Positions 44,604 through 53,027 of a stretch of DNA of 64,000 nt are shown here, piece after piece; the stretch's first letter is position 1, and the number at the start of each line of letters is the position of its first letter. The stretch is from assembly GCF_000292915.1 (NCBI RefSeq), contig NC_018513.1, forward strand, positions 496,001 to 560,000, read 5' to 3'. The translations under genes and the position numbers were made by a program. The DNA comes from Burkholderia cepacia GG4 (GTDB lineage: Bacteria > Pseudomonadota > Gammaproteobacteria > Burkholderiales > Burkholderiaceae). The notes below the pieces were generated by a model that did not search any database, was not told the DNA's origin, and was given only the letters and a program-made list of their open reading frames with translations.

Positions 44604-45872
44604 CTAGCGGGCAAACAACGGGTACGTTGCCGCCGCGATCAGCGCGGTCGCGAGCCACACCACGCTCCACGAGCTGACGGCGAGCAGCGGCGGAATCGCG
44701 AGCGGCGTCGCGAACAGCCCGAGATAGACGATCGTGTTCGCCATCCCGAGCGCGGTACCCGCGTGGTTCGCGCCCGCGAGCGTCGCGAGTTCGGTGTACG
44801 CGACGCCGTGCCAGGCCGACACGCAGATGCCGGCGAACACGAGGATCGCGACGATCGCGGCGAGTGGCACATGCGGGCTGCCGGCGGTCGCGGCCGCGAG
44901 CAGCGCGAACGATCCGGCCGCGACGCAGACCGACCCGCGCAGGTACGCACGCCGGTTGCCGTGCCGGTCGGTATGGCGGCCGCTCCACACGCGCATCACC
45001 ATCGCGCCCAACTGCAGCGCGACCATCGCCGCGCTGATGCCGGCGAGGCCGAGCCGGCCGAAATCGTGCAGGAACACGGTCGCGAACGTGAGTACCGCGA
45101 ACTGTGGCGCACACAGCGCGCCGATGCCGAGCACGATGCGCCAGACGCGGCCGCTCGCGAGCGGACTGCGCGCGGGCGCGGCCGGCGGTTGCTGCCCGAC
45201 GGCGCGGTTCGCGGCGACGGGCGCGGTGGCCGCCGTGTCGGGCGGTTCGTGCAGCCAGCGCCACGTGAGCGCGGCCGATCCGGCACACAGCAGCATCAGC
45301 GCGCCGTACACCGCGGCGAAGCCCGCATGCGAAGCGAGCGACGGCAGCAGCGCCGCGCCGACGCCGCCGCCCAGCGGTACGGCCGTCTGGCGGATGCTCA
45401 TCGCGAGCCCGCGCTCGCGCTCGCCGAACCAGCGCATCACCGCGCGGCCGCTCGATCCGTTCACGCTGCCGCCGAGCAGGCCGACGCAGCACATCGCCGC
45501 GACGACGCGCATGAGCGGCGGCACCGCATGCGCGGTCGGCACGATCGTGACCACCATCAGCGCGAGCATCGCGGCCGTCGCGACGAGGCCGGTGAGCAGC
45601 ACGCGGCGATCGCCGAAGCGGTCGGCGGCGATCCCCCATGGCAGTTCGGACAGTGCGACGCCGAAGCCGAGCGCGCCGAGCACGAGGCCCAGCGCACCGT
45701 TGTCGAGGTGATAGGCCGAGCGCATCCATACGGCGGTGGTTGGAATGCCGCTCGCGGCGGCGGAAAAGCTCATGTTGGCGGCGACGCCGGCCGCGAGCAC
45801 GCGCCAGCGATGGGCCGCGCCGCGTGTGTCGTGTGCGGGCGAGGACGGGGAGGCGAGGCAGGAAGTATCCAT
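44604..45872 (-). CDS. MFS transporter
   Basis: 422 residues, twelve hydrophobic segments. The MFS motif between helices 2 and 3 is present as WGIAADRFGDRRVLL, and RIVLGIGALCAPQFAVLTFA and VMRVWSGRHTDRHGNRRAYL mark the second half. Start at 45872 follows GGAAG. It is divergent from a LysR gene (98-bp shared gap), the usual regulator-target pair. It is convergent with the TonB receptor gene. Substrate unknown. Confidence 0.9.
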   Translation of the reverse strand: MDTSCLASPSSPAHDTRGAAHRWRVLAAGVAANMSFSAAASGIPTTAVWMRSAYHLDNGALGLVLGALGFGVALSELPWGIAADRFGDRRVLLTGLVATAAMLALMVVTIVPTAHAVPPLMRVVAAMCCVGLLGGSVNGSSGRAVMRWFGERERGLAMSIRQTAVPLGGGVGAALLPSLASHAGFAAVYGALMLLCAGSAALTWRWLHEPPDTAATAPVAANRAVGQQPPAAPARSPLASGRVWRIVLGIGALCAPQFAVLTFATVFLHDFGRLGLAGISAAMVALQLGAMVMRVWSGRHTDRHGNRRAYLRGSVCVAAGSFALLAAATAGSPHVPLAAIVAILVFAGICVSAWHGVAYTELATLAGANHAGTALGMANTIVYLGLFATPLAIPPLLAVSSWSVVWLATALIAAATYPLFAR

Positions 45873-45970
45873 GACGACAGAGCCCGTTTGGAAATTGACA
45901 TCGCCAGTGTGGCGACCTACATTCATCCTGAAAATCGGAAAGTTTTTGATGAATCGTTCGATAAAACGGG

Positions 45971-47026
45971 ATGGTTGAAATGTCCGGACAAGACAATCCC
46001 CACGGCGACGCGTCGCTCGCGGCGGCGGACGCCGCGCTGGCCCGGCCGAACTTCGACGTCGCGGCGTTGCGCAGCCTCGTCGCGGGCGTGGATCTCGGCA
46101 GCTTCGCGAAGGCTGCCGATCGCGTCGCGCGTTCGTCGTCGGCGGTGAGCGCGCAGATCCGCAAGCTCGAGGAGCAGGCCGGCACGCCGCTGTTCGTGAA
46201 GGCCGGGCGCGGGCTTGCGCTGACCGACGCCGGCGACGCGATGCTGCGCTATGCGCGGCGGATGATCGAGCTGAACGACGAGGCGGCCGCGGCCGTGCGC
46301 GGCGTGAATCTCGACGGCTGGGTGCGGGTCGGCCTGCAGGAGGACTTCGGCGAAGCGATCCTGCCCGACGTGCTCGGGCGTTTCGCGCGTGCGCATCCGA
46401 AGGTGAGGATCGAGGCGCGCGTCGCGCGCAATGCCGAGTTGCTCGAGCGGCTCGACGCGAACCAGCTCGATCTCGCGCTCGTGTGGGGCGACCCGGCGTC
46501 GGCGGCGCTGGTGTCGCGCGCGGGCATCGACAGCGACGCGATCGCGCAGGTGCCGATGCGCTGGATCGCGGCGGTGGGCGCGGGCGGTTTCGGTGTGCCG
46601 GAGGGCGGCGGGCAGGCGGATGAGGCAGGCGACGGCGAGGCGGGCAATCGAGCCGTTCGCGCGTCAGGCGAGCCGTTGCCGCTCGTCGTATTCGACCGGC
46701 CGTGCCGCTTCTTCGGCGCGGCGACCGATGCGCTCGACCGCGCGGGCCTGCCGTGGCGCGTCGCGTTCACGACGCCGAGCCTGGCCGGGCTATGGGCCGC
46801 GGCGGCGGCCGGCCTCGGGCTGACGGTGCGCTCGCACTACGGGCTGCCCGCGTCGGTGCGGGTGCTCGACGCGGCGTCGTCCGGGCTGCCGGAACTGCCG
46901 AGCCTGCCGTTGATGCTGCTGCGGCGCACGTCGTCGGCGACGCCGACCGTCGAGCGGCTGGCGCGGATCGTCACACAGGCGGTGCGGGACGCGACGCGAG
47001 GGGAGGCGGGGGCGCTGGCGGCGTGA
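45971..47026 (+). CDS. LysR-family transcriptional regulator
   Basis: 351 residues from 45971; the ATG at 45980 (MSGQDN) is an equally good start. About 25 low-complexity residues precede the winged helix: ALRSLVAGVDLGSFAKAADR, VARSSSAVSAQIRKLEEQAG. The effector domain has VRVGLQEDFGEAILPDVLGR and LAGLWAAAAAGLGLTVRSHY. A Gly/Glu-rich insert (EGGGQADEAGDGEAGNRAV) near 215-235 is unusual for the family. It is divergent from the MFS gene and probably controls it. Confidence 0.9.
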   Translation: MVEMSGQDNPHGDASLAAADAALARPNFDVAALRSLVAGVDLGSFAKAADRVARSSSAVSAQIRKLEEQAGTPLFVKAGRGLALTDAGDAMLRYARRMIELNDEAAAAVRGVNLDGWVRVGLQEDFGEAILPDVLGRFARAHPKVRIEARVARNAELLERLDANQLDLALVWGDPASAALVSRAGIDSDAIAQVPMRWIAAVGAGGFGVPEGGGQADEAGDGEAGNRAVRASGEPLPLVVFDRPCRFFGAATDALDRAGLPWRVAFTTPSLAGLWAAAAAGLGLTVRSHYGLPASVRVLDAASSGLPELPSLPLMLLRRTSSATPTVERLARIVTQAVRDATRGEAGALAA

Positions 47027-47122
47027 TGGCGATCGACACGCATGCGCTCGGCTGGGCGTTCGGCCTATTGGAGGGACGGGGCTAATGTCGTGACAATGGT
47101 GGATCACTCAATGGAGGCCATC

Positions 47123-47350
47123 ATGCAAGTTGCCACTGTCCCGGAAGCCGCGCTCGATCTTCAGCGGCTTCTCGATGCCGCGATCGCCGGCGAACGCGTC
47201 GTGATCATGCAGGACGGCAAGCAGTCCGTCCGGCTCGTACCGCTCAAGCCGATTCATCATTACGGGCTCCTCAAGGGGCAGATATGGATCGCGGACGACT
47301 TTGACTCACCGCTTCCCGATGATGTGCTGGATGCGTTCGAAGGAAAGTGA
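47123..47350 (+). CDS. Antitoxin of a VapBC-type pair (Phd/YefM family)
   Basis: 75 residues from the ATG at 47123, which follows GGAGG at the right distance. MQVATVPEAALDLQRLLDAA then GERVVIMQDGKQSVRLVPLK is the Phd/YefM DNA-binding fold. The C-terminal IADDFDSPLPDDVLDAFEGK is the disordered toxin-binding tail. Its stop overlaps the toxin start (TGATG). Antitoxins of this type also repress their own promoter. Confidence 0.9.
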   Translation: MQVATVPEAALDLQRLLDAAIAGERVVIMQDGKQSVRLVPLKPIHHYGLLKGQIWIADDFDSPLPDDVLDAFEGK

Positions 47351-47730
47351 TGCGGCTGCTATTCGATACGCACATCTTTCTCTGGATGTGGGCCAATGAT
47401 CCGAAATTGAGCGCTCGCGCGCGCAATCTGATTGCTGAAGCCGATGAGGTGTTCATCAGCAGCGCGAGCATCTGGGAAGTCGCGATCAAGGCCGGGACGG
47501 GGAAGCTGGACGTGGATGTGGACCGGATGGTCGAAGCGATTGCGATGAGCCGATATCGTGAGCTGCCGGTTCGGGCCGCGCACGGCGCAGCCGTGCGCTA
47601 TTTGCCCCACTATCATCGCGATCCGTTCGACCGCTTGCTGGTCGCACAGGCCTGGTCCGAACCGATGCTGCTCATCACCGCCGACGGCCATCTTGCGCAG
47701 TATGGCGCGTCGCGGATTCTGACGGTCTGA
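47350..47730 (+). CDS. vapC: PIN-domain ribonuclease toxin, VapC family
   Basis: 126 residues. The four acidic active-site residues are in place: Asp in MRLLFDTHIFLW, Glu in SASIWEVAIKAG, Asp in HRDPFDRLLVAQA, and Asp in LLITADGHLAQYG. This is the type II toxin VapC, an RNase. ATG at 47350 overlaps the antitoxin stop by one base, with AGGAAAG just upstream. The pair stands alone between a LysR gene and a DapA-family gene, with base composition somewhat less GC-rich than the neighbours. Confidence 0.93.
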   Translation: MRLLFDTHIFLWMWANDPKLSARARNLIAEADEVFISSASIWEVAIKAGTGKLDVDVDRMVEAIAMSRYRELPVRAAHGAAVRYLPHYHRDPFDRLLVAQAWSEPMLLITADGHLAQYGASRILTV

Positions 47731-47751
47731 AACAGTTTCGGGAGCGAAATC

Positions 47752-48645
47752 CTACGCTGCCGCGACAACCTGCGCCGACGCCTCCAGTTCCTCACAGAGC
47801 TTGCCCAGCCGCTCCCGCAACCCCTCGCTCGCCGGCACGAACGGCAACCGCAACCCGTCCTCGCACCACCCCTGCGCGGCCAGCAGCGCCTTCACCGGCG
47901 CCGGATTCGGCTCCGCGAACAGCGCCGCAATGAGCGGCTGCAGCGCGACCGACAGCCGCCGCGCGTCAGCGAGCCGGCCGTCGCGCAGCAGCGCGTGGAT
48001 GCGCACATGCCATTCGGGCAGCACATGCGCGCTGCTCGCGATCGCGCCATGCGCACCGGCGCACAGCGCGGCGAAGTTCTGGTTGTCGTCGCCCGAGAGG
48101 ATCGCGAGCGGCGTGTCGTGCACGAGCCGACTCATCCGGTCGAGCGTGCCGCCGCACTCCTTGATGCCCGCAACGCGCGGGTCGCGCGCGAGCGCCTGCA
48201 GCGTGTCCAGTTCGACATTCACGCCGGTGCGGTACGGGATGTTGTAGACGAGGACCGGCAGGTCGGCCGCGTCGACGATCGCCTCGACGTGGCGGCGGAT
48301 GCCGTCCTGCGTCGGCCGAACGTAGACCGGCGGCGTGACGAGCAGCCCGTCGGGCCGCAGCGTGGCGAGCGCGCGCGCGCGGGCGGCCGCGAAGTGCGTC
48401 GCGCTCGCGGTGAGCCCGACGACGATCGGCAGGTCGGGCACCGCATCGCGCAGCGTCGCGAACACGGCGTCCTGTTCGCGCGCGTCGAGCAGCACGCCCT
48501 CACCGGTCGTCGCACCCGCGACGAAACCCGCGATGCCCGCCGCCGCATAGTGGCGGGCGAGTCGCGCGAGCGCGCCGTGGTCGATTTCGCCGTCGTGGAA
48601 CGGCGTGATGAGCGGCAGCCAGATACCTTCGAAACGTGTGTGCAT
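47752..48645 (-). CDS. Dihydrodipicolinate synthase (DapA)/N-acetylneuraminate lyase superfamily
   Basis: 297 residues. GIWLPLITPFHDGEIDHGAL, GFVAGATTGEGVLLDAREQD, VYNIPYRTGVNVEL and RVAGIKECGG carry the class I aldolase pattern, with the Schiff-base Lys in GIKE and the Tyr in YNIPYRTG. Start at 48645 has TGAGGC upstream. It may be a true DapA or one of the sugar-acid lyases; it is not in an operon with lysine genes, so the exact reaction is open. Confidence 0.85.
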   Translation of the reverse strand: MHTRFEGIWLPLITPFHDGEIDHGALARLARHYAAAGIAGFVAGATTGEGVLLDAREQDAVFATLRDAVPDLPIVVGLTASATHFAAARARALATLRPDGLLVTPPVYVRPTQDGIRRHVEAIVDAADLPVLVYNIPYRTGVNVELDTLQALARDPRVAGIKECGGTLDRMSRLVHDTPLAILSGDDNQNFAALCAGAHGAIASSAHVLPEWHVRIHALLRDGRLADARRLSVALQPLIAALFAEPNPAPVKALLAAQGWCEDGLRLPFVPASEGLRERLGKLCEELEASAQVVAAA

Positions 48646-49097
48646 GCAAAGCCTCATGGTGGAAACGGAGTGGGAAGGAACCGTTCCGCCGGCGGTGTGC
48701 CGGAACGAGGCGTGCGAGCGAGGAGAAAGAAACGACCTGCGGGCATCCCGTCCGGCATTCGCCTGACGGGACGCGACGTCCCCGTCAGTCGAGGAGTCGT
48801 TTTTTCAGTTTCAGCCCGGCCGCGCGCGCACCTGCCGCGACGGCGGCGAGGATCGAGGGCGAGCGCAGGGCAGCGGACATGGATGAACCGGGAAAGGGGC
48901 TGAACGGCGATCTTAACATCGGATCGGGCGGGCACGCGAGCGGCGCGCGCCGGTTAGCAGGATTCGAGATTTGCTTTGCATGACAGATTGGAAAGCGCGC
49001 GGCGCCCGGCCGCTAGAATGCCCGCTTACGTTTCGATGACAGCGCGTACGCGCGCCGTCACGCACATTCACCACCACTGGAAACGGGGCATATCGCG
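48646..49097. other. Gap upstream of the sulfate-binding protein gene
   Basis: 452 bases. A hairpin CTGACGGG/CCCGTCAG lies at 48763-48788 with TTTTTT at 48803. On the minus strand a 31-codon frame, 48880 to 48785, begins MSAALRSPSILAAVAAGARA and ends in a Lys/Arg-rich tail; it could encode an amphipathic peptide, but I see no ribosome site and do not call it. TAGAAT at 49014 is a fair -10 for the rightward gene, without a well-spaced -35. Confidence 0.5.
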
Positions 49098-50117
49098 ATG
49101 GCAAGCATCAAGGGGATCGGCCGCTGGCTGCACACGGGTACGGCGGCGGCGCTGGTCGTGGCGGCGACGGCCGCTCACGCGGACACGTCGATCCTGAACG
49201 TGTCGTACGACGTGACGCGCGAGCTGTACAAGGACATCAACACGAGCTTTGCCGCCGCGTACAAGCAGCAGACCGGCGAGACGGTGACGATCAAGCAGTC
49301 GCACGGCGCGTCGAGCGCGCAGGCGCTGTCGGTGCTGCAGGGGCTGCAGGCCGACGTCGTGACGATGAACCAGCCGAACGACATCGACCTGCTCGCCGAG
49401 CGCGGCCAGCTGCTGCCGAAGGACTGGCGCGCGCGCTTCCCCGACAACAGCTCGCCGTACTCGACGACGATGGTGTTTCTCGTGCGCAAGGGCAACCCGA
49501 AGGCGATCAAGGACTGGGGCGATCTCGCGAAGCAGGGCGTGCAGGTGATCATCGCGAACCCGAAGACGTCGGGCAACGGCCGCTACGCGTATCTCGCCGC
49601 ATGGGGCTACCAGAAGCAGAAGGGCGCGACTGACCAGCAGGCGCTCGAGTTCGAGAAGGCGGTGTTCCGCAACGTGCCGGTGCTCGATTCGGGCGGTCGC
49701 GGCGCGACGACGACGTTCACGCAGCGCGGCATCGGCGACGTGCTCGTCACGTTCGAGAACGAGGTCGCGCTGATGGATACAGGGGCGTCCGGTGCGGAAT
49801 TCGACGCGGTGTATCCGTCGGCGAGCATCCTCGCGGAGCCGCCGGTCGCCGTCGTCGACAGGGTCGTCGACAAGAAGGGCACGCGCAAGGCCGCGCAGGC
49901 GTATCTCGACTACCTGTACACGCCGCAGGCGCAGGAGATCATCGCGCAGCACCATCTGCGCCCGCGCGATGCGAACGTGCTGAAGAAGCATGCGGCCGAG
50001 TTCAAGCCGCTGAAGACGTTCAGCGTCGAGCAGGTTTTTGGCAGCTGGGCGAACGCGCAGAAGACCCACTTCGCCGACGGCGGCACGTTCGACCGCGTGA
50101 TCGTCGACCGCAAGTAA
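49098..50117 (+). CDS. sbp: Periplasmic sulfate-binding protein
   Basis: 339 residues. Signal peptide to about residue 28 (VVAATAAHAD). SILNVSYDVTRELYKDINTS is the Sbp/CysP start, with QSHGASSAQALSVLQGLQAD, FLVRKGNPKAIKDWGDLAK and NPKTSGNGRYAYLAAWGY forming the sulfate site. It ends FGSWANAQKTHFADGGTFD. The permease and ATPase genes (cysTWA) are not adjacent in this window to the right, so they must lie elsewhere. A strong terminator follows, so this is a single-gene transcript. Confidence 0.95.
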   Translation: MASIKGIGRWLHTGTAAALVVAATAAHADTSILNVSYDVTRELYKDINTSFAAAYKQQTGETVTIKQSHGASSAQALSVLQGLQADVVTMNQPNDIDLLAERGQLLPKDWRARFPDNSSPYSTTMVFLVRKGNPKAIKDWGDLAKQGVQVIIANPKTSGNGRYAYLAAWGYQKQKGATDQQALEFEKAVFRNVPVLDSGGRGATTTFTQRGIGDVLVTFENEVALMDTGASGAEFDAVYPSASILAEPPVAVVDRVVDKKGTRKAAQAYLDYLYTPQAQEIIAQHHLRPRDANVLKKHAAEFKPLKTFSVEQVFGSWANAQKTHFADGGTFDRVIVDRK

Positions 50118-50149
50118 GCACGGCGCCTCCCGGCAGGATGACCGCGCAG

Positions 50150-50176
50150 CCGGCCGCTCATGCGGCCGGTTTTTTT
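50150..50176 (+). terminator. Rho-independent terminator of sbp
   Basis: CCGGCCGC pairs with GCGGCCGG across a TCAT loop, followed by seven T residues. It lies 33 bases after the sbp stop. Confidence 0.92.
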
Positions 50177-50295
50177 CGCCGTCGCGCGGCGGCGGGCGCC
50201 TGCCGCGCGGCGCAGGTCCGCTCCGCAGCGGTGCGCATTCCCCGCCGTCGCCCCGCGTGCTACGCTCATCGCCTTCCTGCTTCTGGCATCGCGCG

Positions 50296-51264
50296 ATGAA
50301 CGTCGATTCGTCCTCCCCAGCCTCCCGCGGCCGTGGCCGCAAGATCTGGTCGGGCACCCGCCCCGTGATCGCGTACGGGATGCCGCCGCTCGGCTGGCGC
50401 GACCTCTATCACCGTGCGCTGACGGTGAGCTGGCCCGTGTTCTTCCTGTCGCTCGCGATGCTGTTCCTGCTGCTCAACGGCGGCTTCGCGACGCTCTACC
50501 TGCTCGGCAACGCGTCGATCGCGAACCAGTCGCCGGCCGGGTTCGGCGGTGCGTTCTTCTTCAGCGTCGAGACGCTCGCGACGGTCGGCTATGGCGACAT
50601 GCATCCGCAGACCGTCTACGCGCACCTCGTCGCGACCTTCGAGATCTTCATCGGGATGTCGGGCATCGCGCTGGCCACCGGGCTGGTGTTCGCGCGGTTT
50701 TCGCGGCCGCAGGCGAAGATCCTGTTCGCGCGCTACGCGATCGTGCGGCCGCTGAACGGCCGGATGACGCTGATGGTGCGCGCCGCGAATGCGCGCCAGA
50801 ACGTGATCGCCGAAGCGCAGGCGAAACTGCGGCTGATGCGCGTCGAGGGCACGCACGAGGGCTACACGCTGCGCAAGATCCACGACCTGCCGCTCGTGCG
50901 CAGCGAGCATCCGATCTTCCTGCTCGGCTGGAACCTGATGCACGTGATCGACGAAGCGAGCCCGCTGTTCGGCGAGACGGCCGAATCGCTCGCCGCGCGC
51001 GACGCGTCGCTGCTGATCACGATCGAGGGCTCCGACGAGACGACCGCGCAGGTCATGCAGGCGCGCTACTCGTGGACCCATGCGGAGCTTCGCTGGCGTT
51101 ACCGCTATGTCGACCTGATGCACGAGGAAGGCGGTGTCACGCACATCGACTACACGCATTTTCACGAGGTGGTGCCGGTCGAGGTCGATACGGACGAGCG
51201 CGGCTCGCCGGGGGCCGTGATCGATGCGGGCGGCGCGGCGCAGACACCCGGGCCGGCCGCATAG
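50296..51264 (+). CDS. Inward-rectifier K+ channel, KirBac1.1 type
   Basis: 322 residues. Two membrane helices flank a pore with the selectivity filter TVGYGDMHPQTVYAH near 95-109. The C-terminal half is the Kir immunoglobulin-like domain: GRMTLMVRAANARQNVIAEA, LVRSEHPIFLLGWNLMHVID, then TTAQVMQARYSWTHAELRWR. This matches KirBac1.1 of Burkholderia pseudomallei in all blocks I recall. Start at 50296 (MNVDSSSPAS) is chosen over an upstream ATG in the sbp spacer. It forms a tetramer in the inner membrane and lets K+ pass. Confidence 0.95.
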   Translation: MNVDSSSPASRGRGRKIWSGTRPVIAYGMPPLGWRDLYHRALTVSWPVFFLSLAMLFLLLNGGFATLYLLGNASIANQSPAGFGGAFFFSVETLATVGYGDMHPQTVYAHLVATFEIFIGMSGIALATGLVFARFSRPQAKILFARYAIVRPLNGRMTLMVRAANARQNVIAEAQAKLRLMRVEGTHEGYTLRKIHDLPLVRSEHPIFLLGWNLMHVIDEASPLFGETAESLAARDASLLITIEGSDETTAQVMQARYSWTHAELRWRYRYVDLMHEEGGVTHIDYTHFHEVVPVEVDTDERGSPGAVIDAGGAAQTPGPAA

Positions 51265-51338
51265 GGCCGGCTGTCGGCGGCAACAGGCACCGGCATCCGG
51301 GGGTGATCGCCGCCACCGAAAGCCGCGCCGTTCACGCG

Positions 51339-51953
51339 TCACGCATGCAGCAGTCGCGCCGCTTCGCGCTGTTCGACCGCAACCGCGCGGCGGTAGCCGT
51401 CGCGGTCCTCGGCACGCGCGACGTAGTCGCCGAGCACCCCTTCGTGCGGCAGCAGGTGCGCGTCGAACGCGATCTTCAGCGTGCTGGCAAGCAGCAGGTC
51501 GGCTGCGGTGAAATGGTCGCCGACGAGCCACTGGCTGTGGGCGAGCGTTTGCGCAAGCGCGCGCTGCACGCGCGTGATGTTGCCCCAGCCGAACGCGACC
51601 GGATTGCCCGACGCGCCGGTGAATTTTTCGGCCATCGCGGGCTCGACGCAGGTGGGTGTGAAGAACATCCACTGCAGGAAGCGGCCGCGCAGCGGATCGT
51701 CGGGCGCGATGCCGAGCCCGGCACCCGGACAGCGATCGGCGAGATAGAGCAGCACCGCACCGGATTCGGCGAACGGTTCGCTGCCATCGTCGAGCGCGGG
51801 CAGCTTGGCCATCGGATTGACCTGGATGAACGCCTCGCTGCCCTGTTCGTGCGAACGCAGGTCGATCGGCACGAGCTCGTAGACAACGCCGATTTCTTCC
51901 AGCATCCACAGCGCCCGGAATGCCCTGGTTTTCGGCCAGTAGTAGAGCTTCAT
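51339..51953 (-). CDS. Glutathione S-transferase family protein
   Basis: 204 residues. The thioredoxin-like N-terminal domain reads MKLYYWPKTRAFRALWMLEE, then VNPMAKLPALDDG with the cis-Pro and EPFAESGAVLLYLADR with the gamma-glutamyl-binding Glu-Ser. The C-terminal half is helical (FTAADLLLASTLKIAF). No specific class can be assigned. It converges on the KirBac gene. Two AACTAGTT palindromes lie 200 bases upstream. Confidence 0.9.
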   Translation of the reverse strand: MKLYYWPKTRAFRALWMLEEIGVVYELVPIDLRSHEQGSEAFIQVNPMAKLPALDDGSEPFAESGAVLLYLADRCPGAGLGIAPDDPLRGRFLQWMFFTPTCVEPAMAEKFTGASGNPVAFGWGNITRVQRALAQTLAHSQWLVGDHFTAADLLLASTLKIAFDAHLLPHEGVLGDYVARAEDRDGYRRAVAVEQREAARLLHA

Positions 51954-52426
51954 CGCGCCTCCGCGTATTGGTGTGCGTGTCGGTTCGGTGGATGCTCAAG
52001 CGTACCCGAGCCGGCGAGGTTCGGACAGGGGCGGCCGACGGCAGCGACGGGTCGTGGGATTGCGCCAGGCCGGCGGTTGTGCGTGGTCGGTCGGATGCGG
52101 ATCGGCGTCGAAATTCGCGCAAAGCCAGGTGTGGTCGGAATTCGTGATCTAACTAGTTATAAATAAACTAGTTATGAATAATTTCGAGAATGCCCGGTAC
52201 GAAGCCGGTGCGACTACAATGGCCCGCCGATCTTGCGGCAGCATCGCGGGCGGTGGTGCGCGCACCGGACGATGACCGCCGATGTGCCGCGAAACGCTAA
52301 ACCCGGGCCGCCACGCGCAGGTCGTCCGCATGATTGAATTCAGGTCCATGCGATCGCATGCGGCGAATCAGGCGCTGTCGTCGTGCGCCGAATGCCGGTT
52401 CGATCGCGCACGGAGAACCGCAACGG
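51954..52426. other. Divergent gap between the GST and sugar-acetyltransferase genes
   Basis: 473 bases without a gene. The striking part is the AT-rich 52147-52185 with tandem AACTAGTTAT elements, listed separately. The remainder is GC-rich with short overlapping frames and nothing I can name. Confidence 0.6.
52151..52180. repeat. Two tandem 15-bp units, each with the palindrome AACTAGTT
   Basis: AACTAGTTATAAATA at 52151-52165 is followed directly by AACTAGTTATGAATA at 52166-52180, differing at one base. AACTAGTT is a perfect 8-bp palindrome. Paired palindromes spaced by 15 bases in a divergent gap are typical of MarR- or TetR-type operators, although no such regulator gene is adjacent. Confidence 0.8.
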
Positions 52427-52984
52427 ATGGCGAACGACGATCGCATCACGATCATTCCCCGGCGAACGCCGGAATCGGCAGCGATGCGCGCCGAGCTCAA
52501 GCGGACGATGGAAATCATCGCGCGGCTGAACCGTCTGACGTTCGACGATGCGGACGAAGTCCGGAGCTTGTTCGGCGAACTGATCGGCCAGCCGATGGAT
52601 GACGGCTTCCTGCTGATCCCGCCGTTCTACGCGACCGGCGGCGCCGATACCCGGATCGGCCGCAACGTCTTCGTAAACCAGAACTGCACGTTCCATGATC
52701 TCGGCGGCCTCGACCTCGGCGAAGACGTGATGATCGGGCCGAACGTGAGCCTCATCACGTCGGGCCATCCCGTCGAGCCGTCGCGCCGGCGCGACTTCGT
52801 GGTCGCCCGGCCGATCGTGATCGGGAAAAACGTGTGGATCGGCGCGGGGGCGACGATCATCGGCGGCGTGACGGTCGGCGAGAACTCGGTTGTTGGCGCG
52901 GGTTCCGTCGTGACGCGGGACGTTCCGCCGGATACGCTGGTCGGCGGAAACCCGGCGCGGATCATCCGTTCGATTGCCGAGTGA
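52427..52984 (+). CDS. Maa/LacA-type sugar O-acetyltransferase (hexapeptide-repeat fold)
   Basis: 185 residues. Start at 52427 (MANDDRITII) is preceded, 11 bases up, by GGAG. The N-terminal helix (RRTPESAAMRAELKRTMEII) and ELIGQPMDDGFLLIPPFYAT belong to the Maa family. Hexapeptide turns follow: IGRNVFVNQNCTFHDLGG, DVMIGPNVSLITSGHPVEPS with the catalytic His, VWIGAGATIIGGVTVGENSV, and GNPARIIRSI. It transfers acetyl from acetyl-CoA to a sugar hydroxyl. It is immediately followed by the 89-bp repeat array. Confidence 0.92.
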   Translation: MANDDRITIIPRRTPESAAMRAELKRTMEIIARLNRLTFDDADEVRSLFGELIGQPMDDGFLLIPPFYATGGADTRIGRNVFVNQNCTFHDLGGLDLGEDVMIGPNVSLITSGHPVEPSRRRDFVVARPIVIGKNVWIGAGATIIGGVTVGENSVVGAGSVVTRDVPPDTLVGGNPARIIRSIAE

Positions 52985-53027
52985 GCGCGCTCGCAAGCGT
53001 GGGCTCGCCTGGCGGTGGGTGCGGAGC
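52985..53027. other. Spacer before the repeat array
   Basis: 43 bases between the acetyltransferase stop and the first recognisable array unit; no terminator is visible. Confidence 0.5.

Noticed and set aside
42330..46148. A 1272-codon open frame spanning the TonB receptor and MFS genes
   Set aside because: It is a shifted-frame reading of the receptor, then antisense to the MFS gene, with Arg/Ala-rich composition.
48785..48880. 31-codon frame with a basic amphipathic tail
   Set aside because: No ribosome site and no coupling to another gene; mentioned in the gap entry only.
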